The notes beneath the pieces are model-generated. The model saw only the letters and a program-made list of their open reading frames with translations, did not search any database and had not been told where the DNA came from. The position numbers and the translations under genes were made by a program. From an uncultured Acetatifactor sp. (lineage in GTDB: Bacteria > Bacillota > Clostridia > Lachnospirales > Lachnospiraceae): a stretch of DNA of 55,791 nt. Location: contig CANPXL010000019.1 in the NCBI GenBank assembly GCA_947586055.1, forward strand, positions 1 through 55,791, in the 5' to 3' direction. Each line of letters starts with the position of its first letter. Positions within the stretch are counted from its first letter, which is position 1. Shown here in pieces: positions 41,316 through 50,137 of the stretch.

Positions 41316-42446
41316 TCACGGCTCCCCGCTGATACTTTCCAGCTTTCTGCGCTTATACTCCTGAAACCGCCCTTCGTCCAGCGCGTCCCGAATCTCCGCC
41401 ATCATCGTATTGTAAAAATACAGATTGTGAAGAACGCACAGCCGCAGGCCCAGCATCTCCTTCGCCTTCAGCAGATGCCTGATATATGCCCTGGAATACC
41501 TCCTGCAGGCAGGACAGCCGCAGCCTTCCTCAATGGGTTTCTCATCCAGCTCATATCGGGCGTTAAAGAGATTGATCTTCCCGTGGTTGGTGTAAAGATG
41601 ACCGTGCCTGCCGTTTCTGGTGGGGTACACGCAGTCAAAGAAATCGATTCCTCTCTCTACGCCTTCCAGTATATTGGCCGGGGTTCCCACCCCCATCAGG
41701 TAGGTCGGCCTGTCCTTCGGCAGAAAGGGGACCACCTCTTCCAGAATATGATACATTTCCTCGTGGGTCTCTCCCACCGCAAGACCGCCCACGGCGTATC
41801 CGTCCAGCTCCAGTTCCGAAATGCGCTTTGCGTGCTCAATCCGGATGTCGTCATAGACCGCCCCCTGGTTGATCCCGAACAGAAGCTGATGGGGATTGAT
41901 GGTATCCTCCAGCGCGTTCAGTCTCTTCATTTCCACCTTGCAGCGCTCCAGCCATCTGGCGGTCCGCTCCGCGGACGCCTGCACATATTTCCTGTCCGCC
42001 CTGCTGGGGGCGCACTCGTCAAACGCCATCGCGATGGTAGAGCCAAGATTGGACTGGATCTGCATGCTTTCCTCCGGCCCCATGAAGATCTTATGTCCGT
42101 CAATGTGGGAGTGAAAGTAAACGCCTTCCTCCTTTATCCTGCGAAGACCCGCCAGGGAAAAAACCTGAAACCCGCCGGAATCCGTCAGGATCGGCTTATC
42201 CCAGGACATAAACCTGTGAAGGCCGCCCAGCTGCCGGATCACACGGTCTCCGGGCCGTAAATGGAGATGATAGGTGTTGGAAAGCTCCACCTGCGTACCG
42301 ATCTGCTCCAGATCGGAAGACGCCACTGCGCCTTTGATGGCGGCCAGCGTGCCCACATTCATAAAAACAGGCGTCTCAATGACGCCGTGTACCGTATGGA
42401 GCTGGGCACGTTTGGCCCGTCCCTCCGTTTTCAGTATGCGATACAT
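41316..42446 (-). CDS. tgt: tRNA-guanine transglycosylase
   Basis: A 376-residue enzyme that swaps guanine 34 of certain tRNAs for a queuine precursor. ILTDSGGFQVFSL (near 88) contains the substrate-binding Asp; FDCVYPTRNGRHG (near 260) the nucleophilic Asp. The zinc site is GCGCPACRRYSRAYIRHL with the distant His in CVLHNLYFYN (near 300-335). Its start is 3 bp after the stop of an M15 peptidase gene, an unusual operon partner, and yajC follows. Confidence 0.95.
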   Translation of the reverse strand: MYRILKTEGRAKRAQLHTVHGVIETPVFMNVGTLAAIKGAVASSDLEQIGTQVELSNTYHLHLRPGDRVIRQLGGLHRFMSWDKPILTDSGGFQVFSLAGLRRIKEEGVYFHSHIDGHKIFMGPEESMQIQSNLGSTIAMAFDECAPSRADRKYVQASAERTARWLERCKVEMKRLNALEDTINPHQLLFGINQGAVYDDIRIEHAKRISELELDGYAVGGLAVGETHEEMYHILEEVVPFLPKDRPTYLMGVGTPANILEGVERGIDFFDCVYPTRNGRHGHLYTNHGKINLFNARYELDEKPIEEGCGCPACRRYSRAYIRHLLKAKEMLGLRLCVLHNLYFYNTMMAEIRDALDEGRFQEYKRRKLESISGEP

Positions 42447-42449
42447 GAC

Positions 42450-43508
42450 TTAAAGTTCCTCCCACAATTCTTCCAGCGTGATTCCTCTGCGCGTGATCTC
42501 TGTGGCTGCTTCCACGCCCACATAGCGGAAATGCCATGGCTCATACTCAATTCCCGTGACATATTCCTTTCCCTTCGGATAGCGGAGGATAAACCCGTAG
42601 CGGTAGCTGTTTTCCGCAAGCCATTTGCCCGCGTCGGTATCCGCGAACCCTTCTCTCAGTTCCCTGTAAGTAGGCGTCACAATATCCAGAGCGAGACCGA
42701 TCTGGTGCTCGCTGGCTCCCGGCACCGTCACCGCCTGACTGGCCAGCTGGAACGCTTCCATGTAGGAAAGCCCCTTTCTCATGTAAGCCGTAATTTTCCG
42801 GTTGAACAGATATTCCTGACGCGCCGTATCGCGATAGGGGGATGTGATGGCAAGCTCCACGCCGTCGTTCTGGGCGGCCTCCAGCATGTCAAGATAATCG
42901 TCTATAATCCGCTCATCACAGTACATGGTTCCCTTTAAGGTGTCGATCCGTCCAAGGACCACCTCGTAATCCTCCGGAATAGAATGCTGCTTGTTGATCA
43001 GGACGAGCCGCCAGTCATCCCGGGAAAACACCGCATCCGTTTCTCCCTCTTCCGTCTCCGGCTGTACGTCATCCTGCTGTCTGTCTCCGGCCGCCTCCAG
43101 AATCTCGGCGGCGCTGTACAGCTCACCCACGTCCCCGTGGACTTCCAGATAATCGTCGCCCTCCGGCATCACGTCGTCATCGTCCAGCAGCTCAATGCTC
43201 TCCAGGTCGATCTCCACCTGCTCCGCCAGCACAATGTCCTGTGCGTCCTCGGAAATGGGGTTCAGGCCGTTGTCGGTCGTTTCTTCCGGAAGAAAAAGAG
43301 GGAACGAAAAGCTACTGTATACCGCAAAGAGCAGCAAAATCATCGGGAGAATCGCAAGCCGCTTCCCGTTTTTTCCCACATAAGCCGCGGCATGAAAAAG
43401 AAACATCCCAGCCGCCATGACCGGGACCGCCGCCAGACGACAGATCCTGTTCTTTTTTCCAAATCGGATCAGCTTCCTTCGGAAGCGCTCCTCCATCGTT
43501 ATTTTCAT
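42450..43508 (-). CDS. Membrane-anchored D-alanyl-D-alanine carboxypeptidase, M15B (VanY-like)
   Basis: A 352-residue enzyme with two N-terminal hydrophobic segments (about residues 24-45 and 50-72) and an acidic linker. The peptidase domain runs from about 165. Its zinc ligands and catalytic residues lie in SEHQIGLALDIVTP (near 262) and GIEYEPWHFRYVG (near 320). The substrate-side VLINKQHSIPEDYEVVLG is typical of the family. It trims the terminal D-Ala of peptidoglycan stem peptides outside the cell. The ribosome binding site is weak. It is upstream of tgt and probably co-transcribed. Confidence 0.88.
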   Translation of the reverse strand: MKITMEERFRRKLIRFGKKNRICRLAAVPVMAAGMFLFHAAAYVGKNGKRLAILPMILLLFAVYSSFSFPLFLPEETTDNGLNPISEDAQDIVLAEQVEIDLESIELLDDDDVMPEGDDYLEVHGDVGELYSAAEILEAAGDRQQDDVQPETEEGETDAVFSRDDWRLVLINKQHSIPEDYEVVLGRIDTLKGTMYCDERIIDDYLDMLEAAQNDGVELAITSPYRDTARQEYLFNRKITAYMRKGLSYMEAFQLASQAVTVPGASEHQIGLALDIVTPTYRELREGFADTDAGKWLAENSYRYGFILRYPKGKEYVTGIEYEPWHFRYVGVEAATEITRRGITLEELWEEL

Positions 43509-43689
43509 AACCGCTACCGTAAAATTCTGTCAGGCAAACCTGACGCTCCTGCATCCTTGTCACTTACACCATAACATATTTCGGACAAATATGCATCCTT
43601 TTTTTCTATATTTCCGCACGGTTTTCCAAATTACTTCGCTGTTTTTCGGCCGCCGGACCGTTCTGCGGACAAAACGCATCCAGCCTGTC

Positions 43690-44385
43690 CTAATTTTTTC
43701 CATTCTGCTTCCGGATGGGTATTCCGTACTGTCTGCCCTTCTCAGCCAGCATCTCCCCGAACTGCGTCCAGCCATCGTTCAGGATATCCGACCGCAGACG
43801 GCAGGTACCGTTTTCCCATGCCAGCGTCACGATCATCAGGCGGTTCTTTTTCTTCCAGCGAATCTCCCTGATCTCATTCCAGGAAACGACGCGGCTTTTC
43901 CCGAACAGCGGGACAATCTTTACGCTGTACGCAGAATAAAAAACCTTTTTCCGCAGGAAATAATACAAAGAGCAGGCTCCGACCATTCCGAAGCCCCACG
44001 GCGCAAAATATTCAAAGGTTCCCCGTCTCAGTTCTCTCACATAATCGTCAAACGCATTCTCCCCGGACACTACGAGCAGGAACATCGCAACGACCAGAAA
44101 ACATGCGGCCGGCAGCGCATAGTAACTGAAGTGGCACTGAAGGACCCTCCCGCGCTTTTCCATTTCCGTCCGGTTTTGTTTCTCCCAGCGCACGCTCCCG
44201 ACAAAGTAAAGTCCGATCGCGGCCGCGTAGGCCACAGCGTTTACCAGAACGATCAAGCCAACTCTGGCCACCCATTCCCCGACGAACTCTGTCTCGCCCG
44301 TAAACAGCAGCACAGCCGTTCCCGTCAGTAATCCGACCGTGGCAATCGTAAGAATCGTCAATAAGATTTCAAAAAATTTCCGCAT
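43690..44385 (-). CDS. Membrane protein with C-terminal PH-like domain, unknown role
   Basis: A 231-residue protein with four predicted membrane helices (about residues 5-28, 38-62, 90-108 and 130-148). A C-terminal soluble part (VFYSAYSVKIVPLFGKSRVV, SWNEIREIRWKKKN) looks like the bacterial PH-like domain found in many small Firmicutes membrane proteins. It is divergent from aroC and lies about 180 bp upstream of the M15 gene. The N-terminal codons lie upstream of the aroC promoter. No function is assigned. Confidence 0.7.
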   Translation of the reverse strand: MRKFFEILLTILTIATVGLLTGTAVLLFTGETEFVGEWVARVGLIVLVNAVAYAAAIGLYFVGSVRWEKQNRTEMEKRGRVLQCHFSYYALPAACFLVVAMFLLVVSGENAFDDYVRELRRGTFEYFAPWGFGMVGACSLYYFLRKKVFYSAYSVKIVPLFGKSRVVSWNEIREIRWKKKNRLMIVTLAWENGTCRLRSDILNDGWTQFGEMLAEKGRQYGIPIRKQNGKN

Positions 44386-44482
44386 CCTTTTTCTTTCCGT
44401 CTCCGCTTTGGTTCCTGGCTACATTTTATTGGATAGACTCAAAGATGTCAATATCCGCCGCGCTCTCCCCCTGTGTTTTCAT

Positions 44483-44511
44483 TTGCGTTTTCCCGAAACA
44501 TCCGTTATAAT
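44483..44511 (+). promoter_or_regulatory. Promoter of aroC
   Basis: TTGCGT (44483-44488), 17-bp spacer, consensus TATAAT (44506-44511), giving a leader of about 50 nt. Confidence 0.7.
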
Positions 44512-44569
44512 GAAACGGTATCGGAGAAAGCAAACGGCAGAAACTGCAGAACGGACGGAGGAAAATAAC

Positions 44570-45670
44570 ATGGCCGGTTCATCATACGGAACTGTTTTCA
44601 GGATCACAACATGGGGAGAATCCCACGGTAAGGCGCTGGGCGTCGTCATCGACGGATGCCCCGCCGGTCTGGAACTGGAGGAATCCCATATCCAGCGCTA
44701 TCTGGACCGCCGCAGGCCCGGCGTCAGCGCCATCTCCACTCCCCGCAGAGAAAACGACGCCGTCGAGATACTGTCCGGCGTTTTCGAGGGCCGGACCACG
44801 GGGACGCCGATCCTGCTGATGATACGCAACACTTCCCAGATTTCAGGAGATTACAGCGAGATTGCAGCCTGTTACCGTCCCGGACACGCGGACTATACTT
44901 TTGACCAAAAGTACGGTTTCCGGGATTACCGCGGCGGCGGGCGTTCCTCCGGCCGGGAGACCGCAGGCAGGGTGGCTGCCGGAGCCGTGGCCTGCCGGAT
45001 CCTGGAACAGCTCGGCGTGAACGTCTGTGCCTACACCCGCTCCATCGGTCCCGTTGAGGCGGATATGAACCGTTTTGACAGGGCCGCCATTCTCTCCACT
45101 CCCACCGCCATGCCGGACAGAACCGCCGACGAAGCGGCCGTAAGGTATCTGGAAGAAATCAAAAAAGCCACCGATTCCGTCGGAGGCTGTATGGAATGTA
45201 TGATAGACGGCATGCCCGCAGGCATCGGAGATCCCGTCTTCGAGAAGCTGGACGCCAACCTGGCAAAGGCCGCCATGTCCATCGGAGCAGTCAAGGCCGT
45301 AGAGATCGGCGACGGCTGTCTTGTGTCCTCCCGCAGAGGGAGCGAAAACAACGACGGCTTCTGCGTCAGCGACGGACGCATCCTGAAGTCGTCGAATCAT
45401 GCGGGCGGTATCCTGGGCGGCATCAGCGACGGCGACCGGATCGTCATCCGCGCCCATGTAAAGCCCACTCCTTCCATCTATCTGACACAGCGGACCGTAA
45501 ATACGGACGGCCAGGAGACGGATATCAATATCAAGGGCCGCCATGACCCCGTCATCGTCCCCAGAGCCGTTGTCGTTCTGGAGTGTATGACGGCCCTGAC
45601 CGTGCTGGACGCCATGATGATAAACATGTCCGCCCGAATGGATTCTCTGATTGACTTTTATCGGAAATGA
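44570..45670 (+). CDS. aroC: Chorismate synthase
   Basis: A 366-residue FMN-dependent enzyme making chorismate from EPSP, the last step of the shikimate pathway. The ATG at 44570 follows CGGAGG; the frame extends upstream but without a start signal. MAGSSYGTVFRITTWGESHG holds the first signature with its conserved His. RPGHADYTFDQKYGFRDYRG (near 100) holds the second, and GRSSGRETAGRVAAGAVA the third. It is the only aromatic pathway gene here and is monocistronic. Confidence 0.95.
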   Translation: MAGSSYGTVFRITTWGESHGKALGVVIDGCPAGLELEESHIQRYLDRRRPGVSAISTPRRENDAVEILSGVFEGRTTGTPILLMIRNTSQISGDYSEIAACYRPGHADYTFDQKYGFRDYRGGGRSSGRETAGRVAAGAVACRILEQLGVNVCAYTRSIGPVEADMNRFDRAAILSTPTAMPDRTADEAAVRYLEEIKKATDSVGGCMECMIDGMPAGIGDPVFEKLDANLAKAAMSIGAVKAVEIGDGCLVSSRRGSENNDGFCVSDGRILKSSNHAGGILGGISDGDRIVIRAHVKPTPSIYLTQRTVNTDGQETDINIKGRHDPVIVPRAVVVLECMTALTVLDAMMINMSARMDSLIDFYRK

Positions 45671-45676
45671 CGTCAA

Positions 45677-46741
45677 TCAGGGAAGCTTATAAAACACAAT
45701 ACAGTTGGGAACATCCACCTTTACAGGCGGCCCGTTCATAATCATCGTCCCCGCTTCCACATCCACGCGGAAGAAAGTCATCTCATTGCTCTCGTGGTTC
45801 AGGGACACCAGAAACTTATTGTTGGGAAACAGACTGGCATCTTTCGGGTATTTTCCGCTGATGGGAAGGCAGAAGATCTTCGTCAGCATTCCTGTCTCCT
45901 GATCCACGCTGAAGAGGACCGCCGAATTATCCCCGGAATTGGTGCTGAGCAAATATTTTCTGTCCTCCGAAAACGTCAGGGCGCTTGCGGCGTTGGAACT
46001 GCCCTTTTCCCGCTTTACCGTCTCGATGGTCTGAATTTTTTCAAAACAGGGCTGTCCGTCCTTCTCTTCATAAGAGTAAACGTCAATATAACATTTCCAC
46101 TCATGCACGATATAGATAAATCTTCCGTCCTTCGACAGCTTGATATGTCTCGGAGCCGAGTCCAGTTCGCTTCGGAGCACATCTACCAGAGACACCCTGC
46201 CGCTTACGGGATCGAGCCGGTAAACATTCACATGATCCATTCCCTGATCCGCGACCAGAAGGTATTTATTGTCATGGGTCATCCTGGCGCAGTTGATATG
46301 AGGCCGGGAATTCCGCTCCGCTACGGTGCCAAGCCCTTTATGAAAGATCTCGTCCGTGATCTCGCCCACGCTTCCGTCCTCGTTCAGCCGCAGAACCGTC
46401 AGCTTGCCGTCATGATAGCCTGCCACAAACAGAAATCGATTCGTATAATCCACGGACAGATAACATCCCCTCATGCCGTTGATGGAAGCGAGATTGATCA
46501 TCTCCAGACTTCCGTCTTTCAGAATCCTGTAGGATTCCACGCCAAAATCCGTGATGGAATACAGATATTTGTTGTTGTGGGATATGGTCACATAGGAAGA
46601 ATTTGTAACCTCCACCTGATCCTTCTCCACAAAACGTCCCCTGTCCATATCAACGTCATATATTTTGATCCCGTGTTTATCGCCGTGGGTATATGTGGAC
46701 ACATAGGCCACATATTTTTCTCTGTCCTTTGCCGTCGCCAT
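45677..46741 (-). CDS. Lactonase-fold beta-propeller protein (6-phosphogluconolactonase-like)
   Basis: A 354-residue seven-bladed beta-propeller of the lactonase family. The ATG at 46741 has AAGGAGG upstream. Repeated blade signatures are NNKYLYSITD (near 56), NRFLFVAGYHDGKLTVLRL (near 101), DNKYLLVADQGMDHVNVYRL (near 156) and DGRFIYIVHEWKCYIDVY (near 204). SRPHINCARMTHD resembles the conserved region found in YbhE-type 6-phosphogluconolactonases. The substrate is uncertain, since many family members are not in the pentose phosphate pathway. It is convergent with aroC, with 6 bp between stop codons. Confidence 0.82.
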   Translation of the reverse strand: MATAKDREKYVAYVSTYTHGDKHGIKIYDVDMDRGRFVEKDQVEVTNSSYVTISHNNKYLYSITDFGVESYRILKDGSLEMINLASINGMRGCYLSVDYTNRFLFVAGYHDGKLTVLRLNEDGSVGEITDEIFHKGLGTVAERNSRPHINCARMTHDNKYLLVADQGMDHVNVYRLDPVSGRVSLVDVLRSELDSAPRHIKLSKDGRFIYIVHEWKCYIDVYSYEEKDGQPCFEKIQTIETVKREKGSSNAASALTFSEDRKYLLSTNSGDNSAVLFSVDQETGMLTKIFCLPISGKYPKDASLFPNNKFLVSLNHESNEMTFFRVDVEAGTMIMNGPPVKVDVPNCIVFYKLP

Positions 46742-46852
46742 AGACCGCGCCTCCTTGCCTTTTTCCTGCCTGTCATAAATATAGCACATCTGCCGCATTT
46801 ATGAAATACCTTTTTTGTTTTCCCGAAAGAAACCCTCACGAAAGAAACAAGC

Positions 46853-46897
46853 AACAGTTCGGCCCGCGGCATTCGCAAAGCCTCGCCGACGCGCCAT
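46853..46897. repeat. Palindromic repeat, copy 3 (degenerate)
   Basis: On the plus strand AACAGTTCGGCCCGCG is followed by GCATTCGCAAAGCC, matching copy 1 (minus strand of 7539-7581) over about 30 bases with few differences. The closing arm is degenerate (TCGCCGACGCGCC). Confidence 0.6.
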
Positions 46898-46927
46898 CCG
46901 GCGCCGGGTGCCTGCCTTTGCATGCGA

Positions 46928-46961
46928 AACGGGCGGTCAACCTCCCTGGGGACCGCCCGTT
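46928..46961 (-). terminator. Terminator after the Cys-rich protein gene
   Basis: A perfect 11-bp stem AACGGGCGGTC (46928-46938) with GACCGCCCGTT (46951-46961), 20 bp after the stop codon at 46982. The trailing U-run is short (GTTTCGC). Confidence 0.7.
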
Positions 46962-46981
46962 CGTCCAATCCGTCTTTGCGT

Positions 46982-47311
46982 TCAGTTGTCGCAGCCGCAG
47001 TCCGAGCCGCGGGAAACCTCCGGATGCTCCTGCCAGTTGACGGGATTCCCGTCAAACACTGCGCACGTACTCTGTCCGTCCTCCCTGCACCCGCAGTCGT
47101 CCGAATACGCCGTTTCTTCCTGACAGCCGCGTCCGCTGTTCAGCGTGGGAAATCCCCCGCGGATATTACTGCCGGTCCCCGGCGCGGAGACCGAAGAACA
47201 TCCGCAGCCGCTGTTGGCGGAAGATGTACCGTTGCTTCCGCAGCTGCCGGATCTGCCGTCGCCGCCGGCTCCGCAGCAGCACAGCAAAAGGAAAAGAAAA
47301 ATACAGTTCAT
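46982..47311 (-). CDS. Small cysteine-rich protein, unknown function
   Basis: A 109-residue protein with 13 cysteines. It begins with a short hydrophobic stretch (NCIFLFLLLCCCGAGG) and continues as a Gly/Ser/Cys-rich, low-complexity chain with recurring CGC (NSGCGCSS, DDCGCRED, SDCGCDN). The ATG at 47311 is preferred over an in-frame GTG at 47320. The leader stretch is short for a signal peptide. Possible roles are metal binding, a surface or spore-associated protein, or a modified-peptide precursor, but no modification enzyme gene is adjacent. A strong hairpin follows the stop codon, so it is likely a discrete transcript. Confidence 0.55.
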   Translation of the reverse strand: MNCIFLFLLLCCCGAGGDGRSGSCGSNGTSSANSGCGCSSVSAPGTGSNIRGGFPTLNSGRGCQEETAYSDDCGCREDGQSTCAVFDGNPVNWQEHPEVSRGSDCGCDN

Positions 47312-47372
47312 ATAGTTCACCGTCCCGTTTCTTTACGGTATCTTATGTAAAACCGTATCTTTCGGTGCAAGT

Positions 47373-47954
47373 CTACTTTTTCTTTTCGCCGGCGGATTTG
47401 CCGTCGTCTTTCTTTCGCTTTTTGCTCACAAGCTCCCGGCGGATGCAGGCATAAGTCTCCTTCTCCCCTTTTTCCGCGAGCAATTTCAGCATCCGTTCCA
47501 GTTTCTCTCTGGTATCGGGGTGCAGCGGCGCGCGGACAGTTCCCCTGTGATAATACGCCAGAGGCGACGCGTCGGTGTAAGCCTCCCCCTGATAAACCTT
47601 GCAGGCAGCAATGCGGTCCACGATCATCTCCGCAATATACCGATCCGGCATGGGGACCGGCTGCCGCACGCCATGGCTGTCTCCCAGGCTGTAATCGATC
47701 CAGTATTCGTAATGATGCCGATTTCTCCCCTGATGATGCATCCAGGCGGCGGAATACCCTTTTTCCTCGCGCTCCGCGTTGTTGGGACTTCTTGTGCCCT
47801 GATAATACCTGACGCCGGCCATAAATTCCGTTGAACTGTATTTTGACAGATCATGCAGGATTCCCTGACGGTACAGGCCGACCTGAAAGCATCCCTTTGC
47901 CACCAGAAATTTGTGATATGTGATTGTCCTGAAATGTTTCCACGCTTTTCCCAT
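47373..47954 (-). CDS. DUF5662 family protein
   Basis: A 193-residue soluble protein of a family common in Lachnospiraceae. Conserved histidine/aspartate clusters are GILHDLSKYSSTEFMAGVRY (near 32-51) and WMHHQGRNRHHYEYW (near 71-85), a pattern like a metal-dependent HD-type site. The C-terminus is lysine-rich (KKRKKDDGKSAGEKKK). GGAG lies 7 bases before the ATG. The gene is about 40 bp downstream of the GlgX-like gene. Catalytic activity is unknown. Confidence 0.8.
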   Translation of the reverse strand: MGKAWKHFRTITYHKFLVAKGCFQVGLYRQGILHDLSKYSSTEFMAGVRYYQGTRSPNNAEREEKGYSAAWMHHQGRNRHHYEYWIDYSLGDSHGVRQPVPMPDRYIAEMIVDRIAACKVYQGEAYTDASPLAYYHRGTVRAPLHPDTREKLERMLKLLAEKGEKETYACIRRELVSKKRKKDDGKSAGEKKK

Positions 47955-47993
47955 GACATACTCCGCCGTCAGCCGTTTCGCCCCTGTCCGCCC

Positions 47994-49871
47994 TTACGTT
48001 TTCTCCGGACCGCGAGGGCTTTCGGATTTCTTTTTCGCGCAGACGGGCACGCTTCTGTAAACCGCGATGCTTCTGGGCGGGACGCTGACAAGGAGCTGCC
48101 CGGCTCCCTCCCCGTCCGCCGGTCCGCCGGTCTCGTCAGCGGTGGAAACGACCGGTTCCCAGCAGCTTCCCTTCGGCGGTCTCGGCAGGGCAAGTTCATG
48201 ACTCTCCCAGTGCATGTTCATGGCCAGATACAAAAGGCCGTCTCTCTCCGGTTCGGCATATTTTTCACAGAGCAGGATGCCGATATGTCTGAAATAGCTT
48301 TCGGTCTGCGCTTTCCAGGCATTCTGACCGTGATAGGACAGATCGGGATATCCGCATCCGAGATCGTCCATCAGGCGCAGTTCCTTCGCGGGATGCAGAA
48401 TGGGATGCTCCCTTCGGAACTTCACGAGTTTTTTCCAGAAAGTAAGGATCTCCCTGTTTTTTACAGCGTCGTTCCAATCCAGCCAGGTGATGATATTGTC
48501 CTGACAATAGGGATTGTTGTTCCCGCGCTGGGAATTCCCGAACTCATCCCCCATAAAGATCATCGGAGCAGACTGGGACAGGAGCAGAAGACATATGGCG
48601 TTTTTGATCTGTCTGACCCGGAGACGCCGAATCTTCTGTTTCCGGCTGGGTCCTTCCTCGCCGCAGTTCCAGCTGCAGTTGCCGTCGTTTCCGTCCCGGT
48701 TGTCCTCGCCGTTGGCCTCGTTATGTTTATGGTCATAAGAGACCAGATCCGCCAGCGTGAATCCACTGTAATTTGTCAGATAATGAATACAGCCCTCATT
48801 CCACGGAACATGACGCAGATGATAGAGCACGCTGTTCAGCATGCCGTCGTCTCCCTTCAGATATCGGCGCATATCATAGCACCAGGCGTCGTTGTATTCC
48901 GCCAGATAAGAGCAGGACAGCCCTTCTCCGGATTCCTGAAGACTCTCCGTATCAAACCCGTAATACCAGAGTTTTGTGTCGGCCAGCGCATCGTCCGCGG
49001 CCAGCGTCTGCACAGGAATGTCCTCTCCCATCAGATGAAACCCGTCAACATGGTATTCCAGCACCCAAAAGCGCAGGATCTCCGGAATCTCGCTTCGTTT
49101 TACCTCGCGCGGAAAATAAAACTGCATCACAAGCTCCATCCCGTTTTCGTGGAGCGCCTTCACCAACGTCTTAAATTCCCGCACGGAGTCGCCCGAGGCC
49201 GCGTAGCCCGCCTTTGGCGCATAATAACAGCCCTTTTTATATCCCCAGTAATTCCGCTTTTTTTCCGTATTCCCCGCCGGCTCGCAGAGATCTTTCGGTA
49301 TCCGCGGCTCTTCCCTTTCCAATTCCGCGAACTCATAAGCCGGCTGCAGTTCCAGCGTGGTGGCTCCGATCTCCTTCAGATAGGAAATCTTCTCCAAAAT
49401 ACCGGAAAAGGTCCCCCTGTGCTCCACGCCGGAAGAAACATGTTTCGTGAATCCGCGCACATGCATACAGTACACCAGAACCTGATGATAGGGAATCCGG
49501 GGCGCTTTGTCCTCTCCCCAGTCAAAATCATCTTCCGGGAATCCCGCTCTCATGAAGGCAGGCGTCCTTTCCCGCCCGTAGGCCGGAATTGCCGGGAATA
49601 TCCGTCCTCTCTCGTCGGGAACCGGGGTGTTGCCCTCGTAGAACTGGTAGGTAATCTTCGAGGCGTCAACGCCGTCCAGCGTCTTACAATAAACGTTTCC
49701 TACACGCTCCTGCGGCAGAAAGGGGATTCTGGAAAGCATCTTCCCCGTCGCCCTGTCATACAGCAGGATCCCGCAGACCTGCTCTCTGGACACAAAAGCA
49801 AATCGCAGCTTTCCGTCCTCTTGATGGGCCCCCAGCGGGTATGGTTTTTTTCGGGAAAACAAATCTGTCAT
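47994..49871 (-). CDS. GlgX-like alpha-amylase family protein lacking catalytic residues
   Basis: A 625-residue protein with the full-length architecture of a glycogen debranching enzyme (GlgX/isoamylase, GH13). The ATG at 49871 follows GGAGG. The segment after region IV (LVSYDHKHNEANGEDNRDGN) matches GlgX closely, but the catalytic HD just before it is replaced (TNYSGFT for TAHDGFT). Region II reads VDGFHLMGEDIP, without the RxD nucleophile. Region III (TKLWYYGFD) lacks the acid Glu of AEPWD. Region I is also unrecognisable. It is probably a non-catalytic glucan-binding or regulatory homolog, coupled to DUF5662 downstream. Confidence 0.82.
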   Translation of the reverse strand: MTDLFSRKKPYPLGAHQEDGKLRFAFVSREQVCGILLYDRATGKMLSRIPFLPQERVGNVYCKTLDGVDASKITYQFYEGNTPVPDERGRIFPAIPAYGRERTPAFMRAGFPEDDFDWGEDKAPRIPYHQVLVYCMHVRGFTKHVSSGVEHRGTFSGILEKISYLKEIGATTLELQPAYEFAELEREEPRIPKDLCEPAGNTEKKRNYWGYKKGCYYAPKAGYAASGDSVREFKTLVKALHENGMELVMQFYFPREVKRSEIPEILRFWVLEYHVDGFHLMGEDIPVQTLAADDALADTKLWYYGFDTESLQESGEGLSCSYLAEYNDAWCYDMRRYLKGDDGMLNSVLYHLRHVPWNEGCIHYLTNYSGFTLADLVSYDHKHNEANGEDNRDGNDGNCSWNCGEEGPSRKQKIRRLRVRQIKNAICLLLLSQSAPMIFMGDEFGNSQRGNNNPYCQDNIITWLDWNDAVKNREILTFWKKLVKFRREHPILHPAKELRLMDDLGCGYPDLSYHGQNAWKAQTESYFRHIGILLCEKYAEPERDGLLYLAMNMHWESHELALPRPPKGSCWEPVVSTADETGGPADGEGAGQLLVSVPPRSIAVYRSVPVCAKKKSESPRGPEKT

Positions 49872-49967
49872 CGTTCCTCCATCTGATCGCGCCGCTTGCC
49901 TTTTCGCGCGCTGTATCCGCTCACTTTTCTTCCGTTGCCGTTTCATTCTTTCATATCGCACAATGTT

Positions 49968-49996
49968 ATTATAGTCAATCTCTCTGAAAATCACAA
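49968..49996 (-). promoter_or_regulatory. Promoter of the GlgX-like gene
   Basis: On the minus strand TTGTGA (49991-49996), 17-bp spacer, TATAAT (49968-49973). It is back to back with the capA promoter. Confidence 0.65.
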
Positions 49997-49997
49997 G

Positions 49998-50025
49998 TTG
50001 ACAAATCAGAAAAATAGTTTATCAT
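49998..50025 (+). promoter_or_regulatory. Promoter of the CapA-family gene
   Basis: TTGACA (49998-50003), 16-bp spacer, TATCAT (50020-50025). The leader to the start at 50138 is about 105 nt. Confidence 0.6.
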
Positions 50026-50137
50026 ACGATACATAGCGGCAATTTATCAAAATTGCCTGCCGCCGTCGGAAACGGACTGCAGCGCCCGGCGATTTTAAGG
50101 AAAAACACAAGAGATCGGAGATTTCGGAAAGGAAACC

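Noticed and set aside
47853..49886. 677-codon plus-strand frame opposite the GlgX-like gene
   Set aside because: It is antisense to a recognisable GH13-family protein and has no ribosome binding site.
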